This document shows, piece after piece, positions 36,273 through 44,583 of a stretch of 64,000 nucleotides of DNA (positions are counted from its first letter, which is position 1; each line of letters starts with the position of its first letter). The notes under the pieces are model-generated. The model was not told where the DNA came from and made no database searches. It saw only the letters and a list, made by a program, of their open reading frames with translations. The position numbers and the translations under genes were made by a program. This stretch comes from CAZQGO01 sp964593065 (GTDB lineage: Bacteria > Oederibacteriota > JAAXVQ01), in NCBI GenBank assembly GCA_964593065.1, contig CAZQGO010000012.1, positions 24,385-88,384 of the forward strand, given 5' to 3'.

Positions 36273-36863
36273 ATGAGCAGTTCGCAACCCCTCTTTCAAC
36301 GTCCGGAAGGGCCTCCGCCCCTGGTCTTGGCCGCGGTCGGCCTGCTGGCCTTGCTGTTTTTGTCCGGCGCCGTCTACCTGCTCGCCACCCTGACCCTGAA
36401 CCGTCCCATGCAGGCTAAATTGGTGGAAGTGGGAGCGCGCGCCGCCGTGTTGTCGCCGTATCGGGGATCGATTTGGAAACTGGAAAAAGCCAGGCGCGCG
36501 GTGAAAGCCTCCCTGGAAAAAAACGGAATCCGCGCCGGGGAAGCCGTCACCGTGTTCGCGGAGGCGCCGGGGCACATGCGCCCCCTGGCGTTGACCTGCC
36601 AGGTCGGTTACCTGCTGCCGGCGGTACCCCGGGCCGGCCTCGCGCTGCCCGCGCCGCTGAAGATGCAAACCCTCAACCCCGGGTACTGCCTCGTCGTGCA
36701 GGTGAAGGGCCGGGGCAATTTCACCGGGAACCGGGCCTATCGCGCCGCAGCACTCGTCGCCGCGTCACAGGGATGGAGGCTGGGGACCAGGGAAAGATAC
36801 GAAGTGAAAATCAGGCGGGACGGACAGGACTATGTGCAACATTGGTTTCCGGTAAGTCCCTGA
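36273..36863 (+). CDS. Single-pass membrane protein, GyrI-like outer domain (tentative)
   Basis: 196 residues from ATG 36273, ten bases after the alpha-2-macroglobulin stop. One N-terminal membrane helix (PLVLAAVGLLALLFLSGAVYLL), then an exported-side domain of ~150 residues with a beta/alpha pattern (VEVGARAAVLSPYRGSIWKL, LTCQVGYLLPAV, MQTLNPGYCLVVQVKG) resembling the GyrI/AraC effector-binding fold, which binds small ligands. That similarity is by eye only. It likely works with the macroglobulin. Confidence 0.6.
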   Translation: MSSSQPLFQRPEGPPPLVLAAVGLLALLFLSGAVYLLATLTLNRPMQAKLVEVGARAAVLSPYRGSIWKLEKARRAVKASLEKNGIRAGEAVTVFAEAPGHMRPLALTCQVGYLLPAVPRAGLALPAPLKMQTLNPGYCLVVQVKGRGNFTGNRAYRAAALVAASQGWRLGTRERYEVKIRRDGQDYVQHWFPVSP

Positions 36864-36890
36864 CGGACTCCACGGGAAGCCCTGCGGCCG

Positions 36891-37187
36891 TCAGGAGACC
36901 GCGAAGCCTCTCTTTTTCAGGAATTCTCGCGCCCGGTTGCAAAAATCCCCCTGCAATTCAAGATGGTGTTCCTTCACCGTGCCCCCGGTGCCGCAGGCGC
37001 GTTGCAGTTCCTGAAGCAATTTCTTCAAGGTTTCATCTGAAAGCGCCAGTCTCTCGATCACGGTCACGGTTTTGCCGGAACGTCCCTTGCGTTCCAGCCG
37101 GACCAGCGCGCGTTTCGGACGGACCACAGACGGTTGCTTCTGTGCCGGGTCGGAATATACCAAGCGAGAATTAGAATGATGATCCAT
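36891..37187 (-). CDS. SUI1/YciH-type translation factor
   Basis: 98 residues. RPKRALVRLERKGRSGKTVTVIERL then LKKLLQELQRACGTGGTVKEHHLELQGD and FLKKRGF is the SUI1/eIF1 domain as in bacterial YciH, which binds the 30S subunit and influences start selection. The first ~25 residues are a flexible, Ser/Gln-rich tail. It is divergent from the Rrf2 gene; its promoter may use the same palindrome (TTGACT on the minus strand, 37250-37245). Confidence 0.88.
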   Translation of the reverse strand: MDHHSNSRLVYSDPAQKQPSVVRPKRALVRLERKGRSGKTVTVIERLALSDETLKKLLQELQRACGTGGTVKEHHLELQGDFCNRAREFLKKRGFAVS

Positions 37188-37239
37188 ATCCTGCCTTCAT
37201 TTTGTAAGGACGTATGAGTAAAAAATATAAAAAAAAATA

Positions 37240-37267
37240 TTGACAGTCAACAAATATTTAATATAAT
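37240..37267 (+). promoter_or_regulatory. Consensus promoter with palindrome over the -35, Rrf2-cysK operon
   Basis: TTGACA (37240-37245), 16-base spacer, TATAAT (37262-37267): both boxes perfect. The -35 is the left half of an 11-bp palindrome TTGACAGTCAA (37240-37250). So strong a promoter implies repression, probably by the Rrf2 protein it drives. The surrounding 140 bp are extremely AT-rich against a GC-rich background. Confidence 0.8.
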
Positions 37268-37327
37268 CCATTTAATCATATTACTTATATAACTAACTAT
37301 ATCATTTAACTACAAAAGGAGCGGGAC

Positions 37328-37774
37328 ATGAAAGTATCTACGCGCGGAAGATATGCAGTCCTGGCCCTTCTGGATTTGGCGCACTGGCAGATCGACAAGC
37401 CGGTGATGTTGGGGAAAATCGCCAAACGCCAGAATATACCGGAGCAATATCTGAACCAGATATTCGGGGCCCTGCGCAAAGCCGCATTGGTCACCAGCGT
37501 ACGTGGCGCCGGAGGGGGATTTCAATTGGCCAGGCGTCCGGAACAGATCACCTTAGCGCAGGTCCTGGAAGCCACCGAGGGACCGCTGGAACTGGTGCCG
37601 GGATTGCTGGTCAAAGCCAAGGACCGGGAACGGCAGCGGGAATGCAAGGCCCGGGGAATTTGGGAACGGATCAACGGCGAGTTCCAGCAAGTATTGGAAA
37701 AAATCACCCTGCGCGACATGATGCAGATCGAGGCGGAACACACCCTGTGGGGGGAATGGACCTATCAGATTTAA
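37328..37774 (+). CDS. Rrf2-family regulator, CymR-like
   Basis: 148 residues; AAAGGAGCGGG precedes ATG. Winged helix: MKVSTRGRYAVLALLDLAHW, IPEQYLNQIFGALRKAALV, VRGAGGGFQLARRPEQITLAQVLEA. It has one cysteine (ECKARG), not the three needed for the Fe-S cluster of IscR, so it is closer to cluster-free members such as CymR, which represses cysteine genes together with cysteine synthase. cysK lies 14 bp downstream, supporting that reading. Probably self-regulated through 37240-37250. Confidence 0.88.
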   Translation: MKVSTRGRYAVLALLDLAHWQIDKPVMLGKIAKRQNIPEQYLNQIFGALRKAALVTSVRGAGGGFQLARRPEQITLAQVLEATEGPLELVPGLLVKAKDRERQRECKARGIWERINGEFQQVLEKITLRDMMQIEAEHTLWGEWTYQI

Positions 37775-37788
37775 GGAGAGTGAAACAC

Positions 37789-38709
37789 ATGCCAACGTCC
37801 AATACAATTTTGGATTTGATCGGAAAAACGCCCATGGTGCGCCTGCAGAAAATTGCCCGGGGTCTTCCCGCCGAGGTCGTGGTGAAACTGGAATCCTTCA
37901 ACCCCTGCGGCAGCGTCAAAGACCGCATCGCCCTGTCCATGCTCGAGGCCGCGGAGAAGGCCGGGAAACTATCGCCGGGCGGAACCGTGATTGAACCGAC
38001 CAGCGGCAATACCGGCATCGGCCTCGCCATGGTTTGTGCCGTGAAAGGCTACCACTTGATTCTCACCATGCCGGACACCATGAGCCCGGAACGGCGGCAC
38101 TTGTTGAAAGCCCTGGGCGCCGAAGTGGTCCTCACGCCGGGTGAGGAGAGCATGACCGGAGCCGTGAAACGGGCGGAAAAAATGCTCCAGGAGCTGCCGC
38201 AGGCCTTCATGCCCCAGCAGTTTAAAAATCCCGCCAATCCGCAGGTGCACCGCGTCACGACTGCCGAGGAGATCTGGGAAGCCACGGGAGGCAAGGTGGA
38301 TGTGCTGGTGGCGGGTGTGGGCACGGGCGGCACCCTGACCGGAGTCGGGGAGGCGCTGCGGCAGCGCAATCCCAAGCTGAGAATCATCGCCGTGGAGCCG
38401 GCCGATTCGCCGGTTTTGGCCGGCGGCAAACCCGGGCCCCACAAAATCCAGGGCATCGGCGCGGGGTTCGTCCCCGAGGTGCTGCGCCGCGACCTGATCG
38501 ATGAGATCCTTCCGGTCAGCAACGACGACGCCGGGATCATGACGCGCCGCCTGGCCAGGGAAGAGGGCATCCTGGGCGGGATTTCGGCCGGCGCCAACGT
38601 CCATGCGGCCGTGCAGGTCGCCGGCCGCGAGGCTTTCCGCCGGCAGCGCGTCGTCACATTTATTTGTGATACCGGCGAGCGATACTTGAGCACCTGGGTT
38701 TTTCAATGA
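37789..38709 (+). CDS. cysK: Cysteine synthase A (O-acetylserine sulfhydrylase)
   Basis: 306 residues; AAGGAGAG precedes ATG 37789. Makes cysteine from O-acetylserine and sulfide. PLP lysine in NPCGSVKDRIALSML, substrate loop EPTSGNTGIGLAMV, phosphate-cup VAGVGTGGTLTGVGEALR, and GISAGANVHAA are intact. It sits between the Rrf2 gene and metY in an apparent sulfur-assimilation operon and may also act as a partner of the regulator, as in CymR-CysK (inference). Confidence 0.95.
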   Translation: MPTSNTILDLIGKTPMVRLQKIARGLPAEVVVKLESFNPCGSVKDRIALSMLEAAEKAGKLSPGGTVIEPTSGNTGIGLAMVCAVKGYHLILTMPDTMSPERRHLLKALGAEVVLTPGEESMTGAVKRAEKMLQELPQAFMPQQFKNPANPQVHRVTTAEEIWEATGGKVDVLVAGVGTGGTLTGVGEALRQRNPKLRIIAVEPADSPVLAGGKPGPHKIQGIGAGFVPEVLRRDLIDEILPVSNDDAGIMTRRLAREEGILGGISAGANVHAAVQVAGREAFRRQRVVTFICDTGERYLSTWVFQ

Positions 38710-38749
38710 CCGGGGCGAACTCCGCCCCTGAAAACGAAAGGAGACCATC

Positions 38750-40042
38750 ATGTCCGAAACCCCGTTCCGCTTCGAGACCTTAGCGCTGCACGCCGGGCAG
38801 GAGCCGGATCCCGTCACCCTGTCCCGCGCGGTGCCGGTGCATCGCACCAGCAGCTACGTCTTTCGCGACACCGGGCACGCGGCCCGGCTGTTCGCCCTGC
38901 AGGAGGCCGGAAACATCTACACGCGCCTCATGAATCCCACCCAGGAGGTGCTGGAGAAACGCGTGGCCGCCCTCGAAGGCGGGGGCGCGGCCTTGGCGCA
39001 CGCCTCCGGGACCGCTGCGATTTTCAACGCCGTCAACACCCTGTGCGAGCACGGCGACGAAATCATCGCCTTCCAGAACCTGTACGGGGGGACCTACACC
39101 TTGTTCGACAGCATCCTGCCGCAATTTGGAATCCGGGTGAAGTTCGTGCCGCCCAACGATCTGCGGAAACTCGCGCAGGCCGTCACGCCCCAGACACGGG
39201 CCATTTTCGCCGAGTCGATCGGAAACCCGACCCTGGAGGTGACGGATTTGGACGCCGTCGCCGAGGTGGCCCGACGGGAGCACTTGCCCCTGATCGTGGA
39301 TTCGACCTTTACCACGCCGTATCTGCTCCGGCCCCTGGAACACGGCGCGAACATCGTGGTCCATTCCCTGACCAAATGGCTGGGCGGGCACGGCACCGGC
39401 ATCGGGGGCATTGTGGTGGACGGCGGGAAGTTCGACTGGAGCGATAAAAAGTTCCGGCTCCTAAACGAGCCGGACCCGAGTTACCACGGCCTCCGGTTCG
39501 CGCACGATCTCGGGGACGCCAACGCCTTCGCCTACATTTCGCGCATGCGCCTGGTCCCCCTGCGGAACCTGGGCGCCTGCCTGGCGCCGGACAACGCCTG
39601 GCTGTTCCTGCAGGGCATCGAAACCCTGCCCCTGCGCATGGAGCGGCACTGCGCCAACGCCCTGAAAACGGCCGAGTACCTGGCCCGGCACCCCGCCGTG
39701 GCCTGGGTGCGCTATCCCGGCCTGCCGCAGGATCCCGCCCACGCGGTGGCCAAGCGGTACCTGGCCAAGGGCTTCGGCGGCATGGTGGTTTTCGGCGCCA
39801 AAGGCGGGTTCGCGCAAGGCAGGAAATTCATCGAGGGCCTCAAGCTCTTTTCCCACCTGGCCAATGTGGGCGACGCCAAGAGCCTGGCCCTGCATCCGGC
39901 CTCCACCTCCCATGCGCAGCTTACCGAGGAGCAGCAACGGGCCGGGGGTTTGACGCCGGACCTGGTGCGCCTTTCGATTGGCATTGAAAATTGGGAGGAT
40001 ATCAAGGAAGATATTGAGCAAGCCCTGGCCGCCTCGGCCTGA
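38750..40042 (+). CDS. metY: O-acetylhomoserine sulfhydrylase (MetY)
   Basis: 430 residues; AAAGGAG precedes ATG. A PLP enzyme of the Cys/Met metabolism class that makes homocysteine from O-acetylhomoserine and sulfide. ETLALHAGQEPDPVTLSRAV and YTRLMNPTQEVLEKRVAALEGG are the long-form MetY opening; the PLP lysine is in VVHSLTKWLGGHGTGIGG; ANVGDAKSLALHPASTSHAQL is the C-terminal signature. Follows cysK by 40 bp. Confidence 0.94.
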   Translation: MSETPFRFETLALHAGQEPDPVTLSRAVPVHRTSSYVFRDTGHAARLFALQEAGNIYTRLMNPTQEVLEKRVAALEGGGAALAHASGTAAIFNAVNTLCEHGDEIIAFQNLYGGTYTLFDSILPQFGIRVKFVPPNDLRKLAQAVTPQTRAIFAESIGNPTLEVTDLDAVAEVARREHLPLIVDSTFTTPYLLRPLEHGANIVVHSLTKWLGGHGTGIGGIVVDGGKFDWSDKKFRLLNEPDPSYHGLRFAHDLGDANAFAYISRMRLVPLRNLGACLAPDNAWLFLQGIETLPLRMERHCANALKTAEYLARHPAVAWVRYPGLPQDPAHAVAKRYLAKGFGGMVVFGAKGGFAQGRKFIEGLKLFSHLANVGDAKSLALHPASTSHAQLTEEQQRAGGLTPDLVRLSIGIENWEDIKEDIEQALAASA

Positions 40043-40081
40043 CGGTTTGAAGCCGGGCTTTGCCCGGCGCCGTTCGTTCGG

Positions 40082-41089
40082 ATGGAACGGAACATGCAAG
40101 AACCGGGTCCAGCCAAGATGCGAAAATTCCCGAACCATGAAGCTCCCGCCCCGCGCTGGCGAATTCTGCTGTCCGGGGCCAATGACATCATCGGGCGGGA
40201 ACTGATCTCCCTGGCAGCCAAGGGCGGCCATGCGCTGGTCCTGGCCCGGGCCCCCGGAGAGAAAATCACCTGGCTCGAGGCCGCCGCCTGTCCGGCCGTG
40301 ACTTTGGACGACGGCCGCCTGGAGGGCGCGGGCGTTTCCTGGTCCGATTTCGACGCCGTCATCGACCTGGCCACTCTGCGCGGGGAGAACGGAAAAATCC
40401 GGGCCGGGAAATTGGGGCCCTGGATTTGGCGCCGCTTGCAGGGCCTGGTGGGCGCGGCGGCGGCCGGCGGAGTCAAAAAAATCGTCTTGCTGGGAAACGC
40501 CCACCTTTTCGCCGGGCTGGATCCCGAGCAGTGGGTCACGGAAGCCAATCCCCTGCGGGGCCGCGGCTTCGGACGCGTCCTGGCGCCGCTCTGGGACGGG
40601 ATCAGGACCTTAAGCCGCGAATCCGGCGTCGTCACGCGCGTCCACCCCGGACGGGTCTACGGCTCCGGCGGCTGGTTCTTAAAACAGGTCGTGGAACCCC
40701 TGAAATACCGCGGCTACCTGGAAATGCCCGGCGACGGTTCCAACTGGATCTCGCCCGTGCATAGTCAGGATGTGGCGGAAGGTCTGCTTCTGGCCGTCGG
40801 CAAAGGAGTTTGCGACCGGGATTATTTTTTAGCCGGGGAGCCTCTCCGTTTCGAGGACTTCCTGAACATGAGCGCCAATTACATGGGGATTCAGCAAAAT
40901 CCCCGGCGTCAACCGTGGTGGCGGGCCGCCTGGTCCCGGAGCAGCCCTGCCGTCGAGGATGCGACGATTTCCTGCCGCATCCGCCCGGAACGCGCGCGCA
41001 GCGAATTGGAGTGGACTCCGCGCTTTCCGACCCCCCGGGACGGCGTGCCGCAAGCCTTGAAGGACTTGGGCGTCCTGGCCTGGAAATAG
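40082..41089 (+). CDS. NAD-binding epimerase-like protein (extended SDR fold)
   Basis: 335 residues. The nucleotide-binding glycine turn is degenerate (WRILLSGANDIIGRELISLA); KKIVLLGNAHLFAGL, RVHPGRVYGSGGWFLKQVV and WISPVHSQDVAEGLLLAV follow the DUF1731/atypical SDR order, but the catalytic Tyr-x3-Lys is not evident, so it may be a binding protein rather than an oxidoreductase. In a sulfur operon between metY and larE. The start may be ATG 40082, 40094 or 40118; none has a strong ribosome site. Confidence 0.75.
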   Translation: MERNMQEPGPAKMRKFPNHEAPAPRWRILLSGANDIIGRELISLAAKGGHALVLARAPGEKITWLEAAACPAVTLDDGRLEGAGVSWSDFDAVIDLATLRGENGKIRAGKLGPWIWRRLQGLVGAAAAGGVKKIVLLGNAHLFAGLDPEQWVTEANPLRGRGFGRVLAPLWDGIRTLSRESGVVTRVHPGRVYGSGGWFLKQVVEPLKYRGYLEMPGDGSNWISPVHSQDVAEGLLLAVGKGVCDRDYFLAGEPLRFEDFLNMSANYMGIQQNPRRQPWWRAAWSRSSPAVEDATISCRIRPERARSELEWTPRFPTPRDGVPQALKDLGVLAWK

Positions 41090-41143
41090 GGGTTGTGCGG
41101 CCGGGCAACGGCCCCCCCGCCGGCGCACAGAGGAAATCACAAG

Positions 41144-41995
41144 ATGCCAAGCCAGCTTTCCGCCAGCCTGCGAAGAAAATTGGAACGGTTGCGGGGCCTG
41201 CTGCGCCGAACCGGCGGCTGCGCCGTCGCCTTTTCCGGGGGAGTGGATTCCGCCTTGTTGCTGGCCGTGGCCCGCGAACAGCTCGGCGGGAAATGCGCCG
41301 CCATTCTCGCCTCCTCGCCCATCCACGACCGGCGCGAGCAGGCGGCGGCCTTGGCCTGGTTGCGTCGCCGCCGGATTCCATTTCGCCGGCTCCGGACCCG
41401 CGAATGGAATGACCCGTCCTTCGCCGCCAATTCCCCGGATCGCTGCTATTTTTGCAAGCGGTCGCTGCTGCGGGCCGTCCGTGAGGCCGCCGGCCGGCTC
41501 GGCCTGCGGACCGTCGCGGAGGGCGGGCAGGCGGACGACCGGCGGGATTACCGGCCGGGTCGCCGGGCCGTGAGGGAATCGGGGGTGTTGAGCCCCCTGG
41601 CCGCGGCCGGCTTGCGCAAGCCGGAGATCCGCTGGTTGGCCGGGCATGTGTACGGCCTGCCCATGGCGGACAAACCTTCCAACGCCTGCCTGGCCACCCG
41701 TTTGGCCTACGGCCTGCCCGTCACGCGCCGGGACCTGGAACGCGTGGAGCGCATGGAAAATTACCTGCGCCGCCAAGGCTTCCGGATATTCCGCGCCCGC
41801 GTGCACCCGCGGGTCCTGCGCCTCGAGTTGGGGCGGGCGGAGGAACGGCGGCTCCGTAGCGATGCCCTGCGGGCCCGCATCCGCGGTTTTGCCCGGCGGT
41901 TGGGCTTCACTTACGTGGCCCTGGATCTGGACGGCTTCCGGTCCGGAAGCGCCAACGAGGTTCTGCGCCGCCCCGTCCGGCCTGCGAAGTATTGA
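41144..41995 (+). CDS. larE: LarE-type ATP-dependent sacrificial sulfur transferase
   Basis: 283 residues; PP-loop SGGVDSALLLAVARE near residue 30. RCYFCKRSLLRAVREAAG and the sulfur-donor cysteine C182 in PSNACLATRLAYGLPV match LarE, which gives its own Cys sulfur to the nickel-pincer cofactor of lactate racemase. larA, larB and larC are not in the window; standalone relatives may serve other thiolations. Fits the sulfur theme of the operon; lactate dehydrogenase lies 20 kb away. Confidence 0.87.
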   Translation: MPSQLSASLRRKLERLRGLLRRTGGCAVAFSGGVDSALLLAVAREQLGGKCAAILASSPIHDRREQAAALAWLRRRRIPFRRLRTREWNDPSFAANSPDRCYFCKRSLLRAVREAAGRLGLRTVAEGGQADDRRDYRPGRRAVRESGVLSPLAAAGLRKPEIRWLAGHVYGLPMADKPSNACLATRLAYGLPVTRRDLERVERMENYLRRQGFRIFRARVHPRVLRLELGRAEERRLRSDALRARIRGFARRLGFTYVALDLDGFRSGSANEVLRRPVRPAKY

Positions 41996-41996
41996 C

Positions 41997-42024
41997 TTGT
42001 TTTTCCCGCGGCCCCGCGTATAAT
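41997..42024 (+). promoter_or_regulatory. Promoter before the structured element
   Basis: TTGTTT (41997-42002), 16-base spacer, TATAAT (42019-42024). A TTGACT at 41992 overlaps it but at 21-base spacing. Transcription would begin near 42031, about 12 bases before the element and 306 bases before the gene at 42337. Confidence 0.65.
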
Positions 42025-42042
42025 ACGGACCCTGCGGCACCC

Positions 42043-42292
42043 GGCCTCATGCAGATCATGAGGCTTAGGGTTCGGGGGCGGTGAAGCCCCCGACTGAAGG
42101 AGGAAGGAAAGCAGGACGCATCGGCTCAGGCCCCGTCAGGGGCCAGGGGTGGTCAGGGGAAAAATCCCCTGACGCCATGAGGGGCGACCGCGAGCCGAAG
42201 AATCCTCTCCGCTTTCGGCGAGTGCCAGAGGGGAAGCCTCCCCTCTGGAGAGCGAAGCGACGGCGGCAGAGGGAACCTGTGGTTCCCCTGAA
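42043..42292 (+). ncRNA. Structured non-coding element, copy 1 (long form)
   Basis: The 340 bp between larE and the gene at 42337 hold a run of perfect hairpins: 42045-42063 (7-bp stem, loop CAGAT), 42074-42091 (GGGGGC, loop GGTGAA, GCCCCC), 42129-42144, 42152-42173, 42225-42248 and 42271-42287, with a long-range pair TCGGCTC/GAGCCGA (42121-42127 with 42192-42198). The segment 42092-42123 (GAAGGA-GAAGGAAAGCAGG then ACGCATCG) is single-stranded purine-rich and nearly identical in a second copy at 57531. It lies behind its own promoter. Class unknown to me; riboswitch-like leader, or a mobile-element guide-type RNA (HEARO/omega-RNA-like), are both possible. Confidence 0.6.
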
Positions 42293-42336
42293 AGCTCCTC
42301 CCGGCCGCGGGATAAAAGCCCAGGAGGGTATCATTC

Positions 42337-42861
42337 ATGAGCGATCCATCCCAGCCCAATGCGCTGACCGTGGCCTTGGAATTCGAGAACCGCGGCCGTG
42401 ACTTCTACGCCCGGACCGCGGCGGAGGCGACGGACGCCTTAAGCCGAAAACTCTTCACGACCCTCGGCGAGGACGAAGTGCGTCATGCCGAAAAAATCCG
42501 GGAGATTTTTTCGGCCTTGTCCCAAGGGGGCGTATGGCCCGAACCCACCGCGGCCCGGCAGAGCCGCCTGGAAAGCGTCATCCGGTCGTTTTTTGAAACG
42601 AACCGGGATAAGTTGACGCCGAGCTCGGACCACATCGCGGGCTACGAGTTCGCCATGCAGATGGAAAAAACCGGCATCGACATGTACGAACGGTTTTCCC
42701 GCGAAAGCGAGAACGACGCGGAAAAGAAATTTTTCGCGGCCCTGCTCGGGGAGGAACGGGGTCACCTGGAGGCTCTGCGCAACGTGTATTTTTTCCTGAC
42801 CAGCCCCGGCGACTGGTACCAGGAGGACGAGAGCCACCACTGGAACTGGATGAACCTGTAA
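42337..42861 (+). CDS. Rubrerythrin/ferritin-like di-iron protein
   Basis: 174 residues; AGGAGGG precedes ATG. Four-helix bundle ligands: FENRGRDFYART (helix 1), DEVRHAEKI (helix 2), EKTGIDMYERF (helix 3), EERGHLEAL (helix 4). No rubredoxin domain; C-terminus ends HHWNWMNL, as in other stand-alone members. Probably peroxide defence or iron storage. It is a distant paralogue of the gene at 7162. The structured element lies in its 5' leader. Confidence 0.87.
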   Translation: MSDPSQPNALTVALEFENRGRDFYARTAAEATDALSRKLFTTLGEDEVRHAEKIREIFSALSQGGVWPEPTAARQSRLESVIRSFFETNRDKLTPSSDHIAGYEFAMQMEKTGIDMYERFSRESENDAEKKFFAALLGEERGHLEALRNVYFFLTSPGDWYQEDESHHWNWMNL

Positions 42862-42915
42862 GCTCCCGGCCCCGGGATCCGGGGCGGGCTGCGCCACCAC
42901 ACACGGGGGACCAAG

Positions 42916-43473
42916 GTGCAGGAGGATCGGGTCGGCCCGAAAGTCGTCTGGACCTCGGGATATGCCGGGCTGGAGTATGACCTGTGGACGGAGGTCCTGC
43001 GCGCCCGCCAGGTGCAAATCGTAGCGGATGTCCGCTCCCTGCCGTATTCCAGGCCTTTCCCGAAATTTTCCCGCACGCATCTTGCGCACGACCTGCCCCG
43101 GCGCGGCCTGACCTACTATCACCTGACGGAACTGGGCGGTCCCAGCCGGCCCGGCTCCGGATTTGAAGGCGGCGGGGCGCACACGGCCGCGACGGCATAT
43201 ATCCGTCATCTGCACAGCGAAAATTTCCAGCAGGGCCTGCTCCGCCTTTTGGCGCTCATCACCCTCGGCCCGGTGGCGCTGCTGTGCCTGGAGACGGACT
43301 GGAGGCGGTGCCACCGACGTTTCCTGGCGGATGTTCTCACCGTGCGGGGTCTGCAGGTCATGCACCTGGACCCTGCGGGGCAGGCACGGCCGCATGCGCT
43401 GACCCCCGGGCTCGTGGTTTGCGGCCAGGAGCTGCGGTATCCCGACCAACCGGAGCAGACCCGGCTGTGGTGA
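42916..43473 (+). CDS. DUF488 family protein
   Basis: 185 residues from GTG 42916. IVADVRSLPYSRPFPKFSRTHL, GLTYYHLTELGG, then VALLCLETDWRRCHRRFLADVL, with the LLCxE...CHR motif typical of DUF488. The function of the family is not known; it often sits near stress or nucleotide genes. Fifty-four bp after the rubrerythrin-like gene. Confidence 0.8.
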   Translation: MQEDRVGPKVVWTSGYAGLEYDLWTEVLRARQVQIVADVRSLPYSRPFPKFSRTHLAHDLPRRGLTYYHLTELGGPSRPGSGFEGGGAHTAATAYIRHLHSENFQQGLLRLLALITLGPVALLCLETDWRRCHRRFLADVLTVRGLQVMHLDPAGQARPHALTPGLVVCGQELRYPDQPEQTRLW

Positions 43474-43521
43474 CCGGGACCGGATGCGGGGACGGACGCG
43501 GCCGGCGTGAGGACTGAGGGG

Positions 43522-43550
43522 TAGACAAGGCGTTGGCCGCCGAATATAAT
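43522..43550 (+). promoter_or_regulatory. Promoter of the PNPOx-like gene
   Basis: TAGACA (43522-43527), 17-base spacer, TATAAT (43545-43550). The leader would be about 60 bases. Confidence 0.65.
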
Positions 43551-43616
43551 AGGCGCGGTTTTAGCCTGGCGAGGCAGGACCGGACCCGACGACTACCGAG
43601 AGGGGATTGAAAGGGA

Positions 43617-44048
43617 ATGAACGAAACCAAACGCAAGTTGTGGCAGATCGTGGACGCCTGCGACACGGGCGTCCTGATTACGCAGGGGAACGAGGGCTTC
43701 GCCCACGCGCGCACCATGGAGCGCATCAAATTCAACCAGCTGGAGGAAATCTGGTTCGCCACGGAGGCCAACGAACGCAAGCTGGCGGAGATCGTCCGCG
43801 AACCGCGCGTGACGGTTTTTTATTCCCACCCCAACCGGAGCTGGGCCTGCCTGTACGGCATCGCGGAAGCCGTGACCGACCAGGCCTTGAAATCGCGTTT
43901 CTGGAAGGACGAATGGGAGGAATACTGGCCCGAAGGCCCCTTGAGCGAAAATTATCTTCTCGTGCGGATCGTGCCGGTGGCGGCGGAATTTCTGCTGCTG
44001 GAAAACTACGAACGCGGGCGCATCCAGTTTAAAAACGAAAGCCTGTGA
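43617..44048 (+). CDS. Pyridoxamine-phosphate-oxidase-like flavoprotein
   Basis: 143 residues. Split-barrel pattern of the general-stress-26 type: TGVLITQGNEGFAHARTM, LEEIWFATEANERKLAEIV, EPRVTVFYSHPNRSWACLYG, SENYLLVRIVPVAAEFL. Such proteins bind FMN or F420 and are thought to act in redox or stress reactions; true pyridoxine oxidase residues are not evident. It has its own promoter. Confidence 0.82.
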   Translation: MNETKRKLWQIVDACDTGVLITQGNEGFAHARTMERIKFNQLEEIWFATEANERKLAEIVREPRVTVFYSHPNRSWACLYGIAEAVTDQALKSRFWKDEWEEYWPEGPLSENYLLVRIVPVAAEFLLLENYERGRIQFKNESL

Positions 44049-44124
44049 TTCCAAACCGGCCGCCACGGCCGCCCCGGCCCAGCCGGGGAGCGGCCGCGCG
44101 GCCTGCCGGAGCGGGTGAAGCGCC

Positions 44125-44391
44125 ATGGGCGGGATGACTTCCGAATACCATGAAGCGGTACGCCGTCTCAAGGCCAGGCATCGCTTGCGGCTGCACTGGA
44201 TCGTCTTCGGCGTCGTGCAGGCGGGATTGCTGCTGCTGAACGCCCTGACCTGGCGGGGTTATGCCTGGAGCGTATGGCCGCTGCTGACCTGGGGCGCCGC
44301 GCTCCTGTTCCATAGCGCGGTGGTGCTGCTGCTCCGGCGCCGCTGGGACGAAAAGCAGGTGCGCGAAATCATGCGGACCCTGCGTTCCTAG
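44125..44391 (+). CDS. Two-helix membrane (2TM domain) protein
   Basis: 88 residues (or from ATG 44134). Charged N-terminus EYHEAVRRLKARHRLRLHW, two membrane helices (IVFGVVQAGLLLLNALTW; VWPLLTWGAALLFHSAVVLLL) and a basic tail, the layout of the 2TM domain family. Role unknown. The 190 bp downstream hold no gene that I can see; a weak TAAATT at 44490 may be a -10 for the next operon. Confidence 0.68.
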   Translation: MGGMTSEYHEAVRRLKARHRLRLHWIVFGVVQAGLLLLNALTWRGYAWSVWPLLTWGAALLFHSAVVLLLRRRWDEKQVREIMRTLRS

Positions 44392-44583
44392 GCTCTGCCC
44401 GCGGGCCACCGTCTCCCCGGAGCCGCGGACAGGAGCCGGTGGCCCGGCGAAAACCGCAGAATTTTGTGATCATCCTTTCCTTTTCGTGGTAAATTATTCC
44501 CAGTCAACAAAATATTCCACCGGGCCGACTCGCGCCCAGGGGCTCACCGCCCGCGCAGAACCCGAAGCAACCGGTACCAGCCT

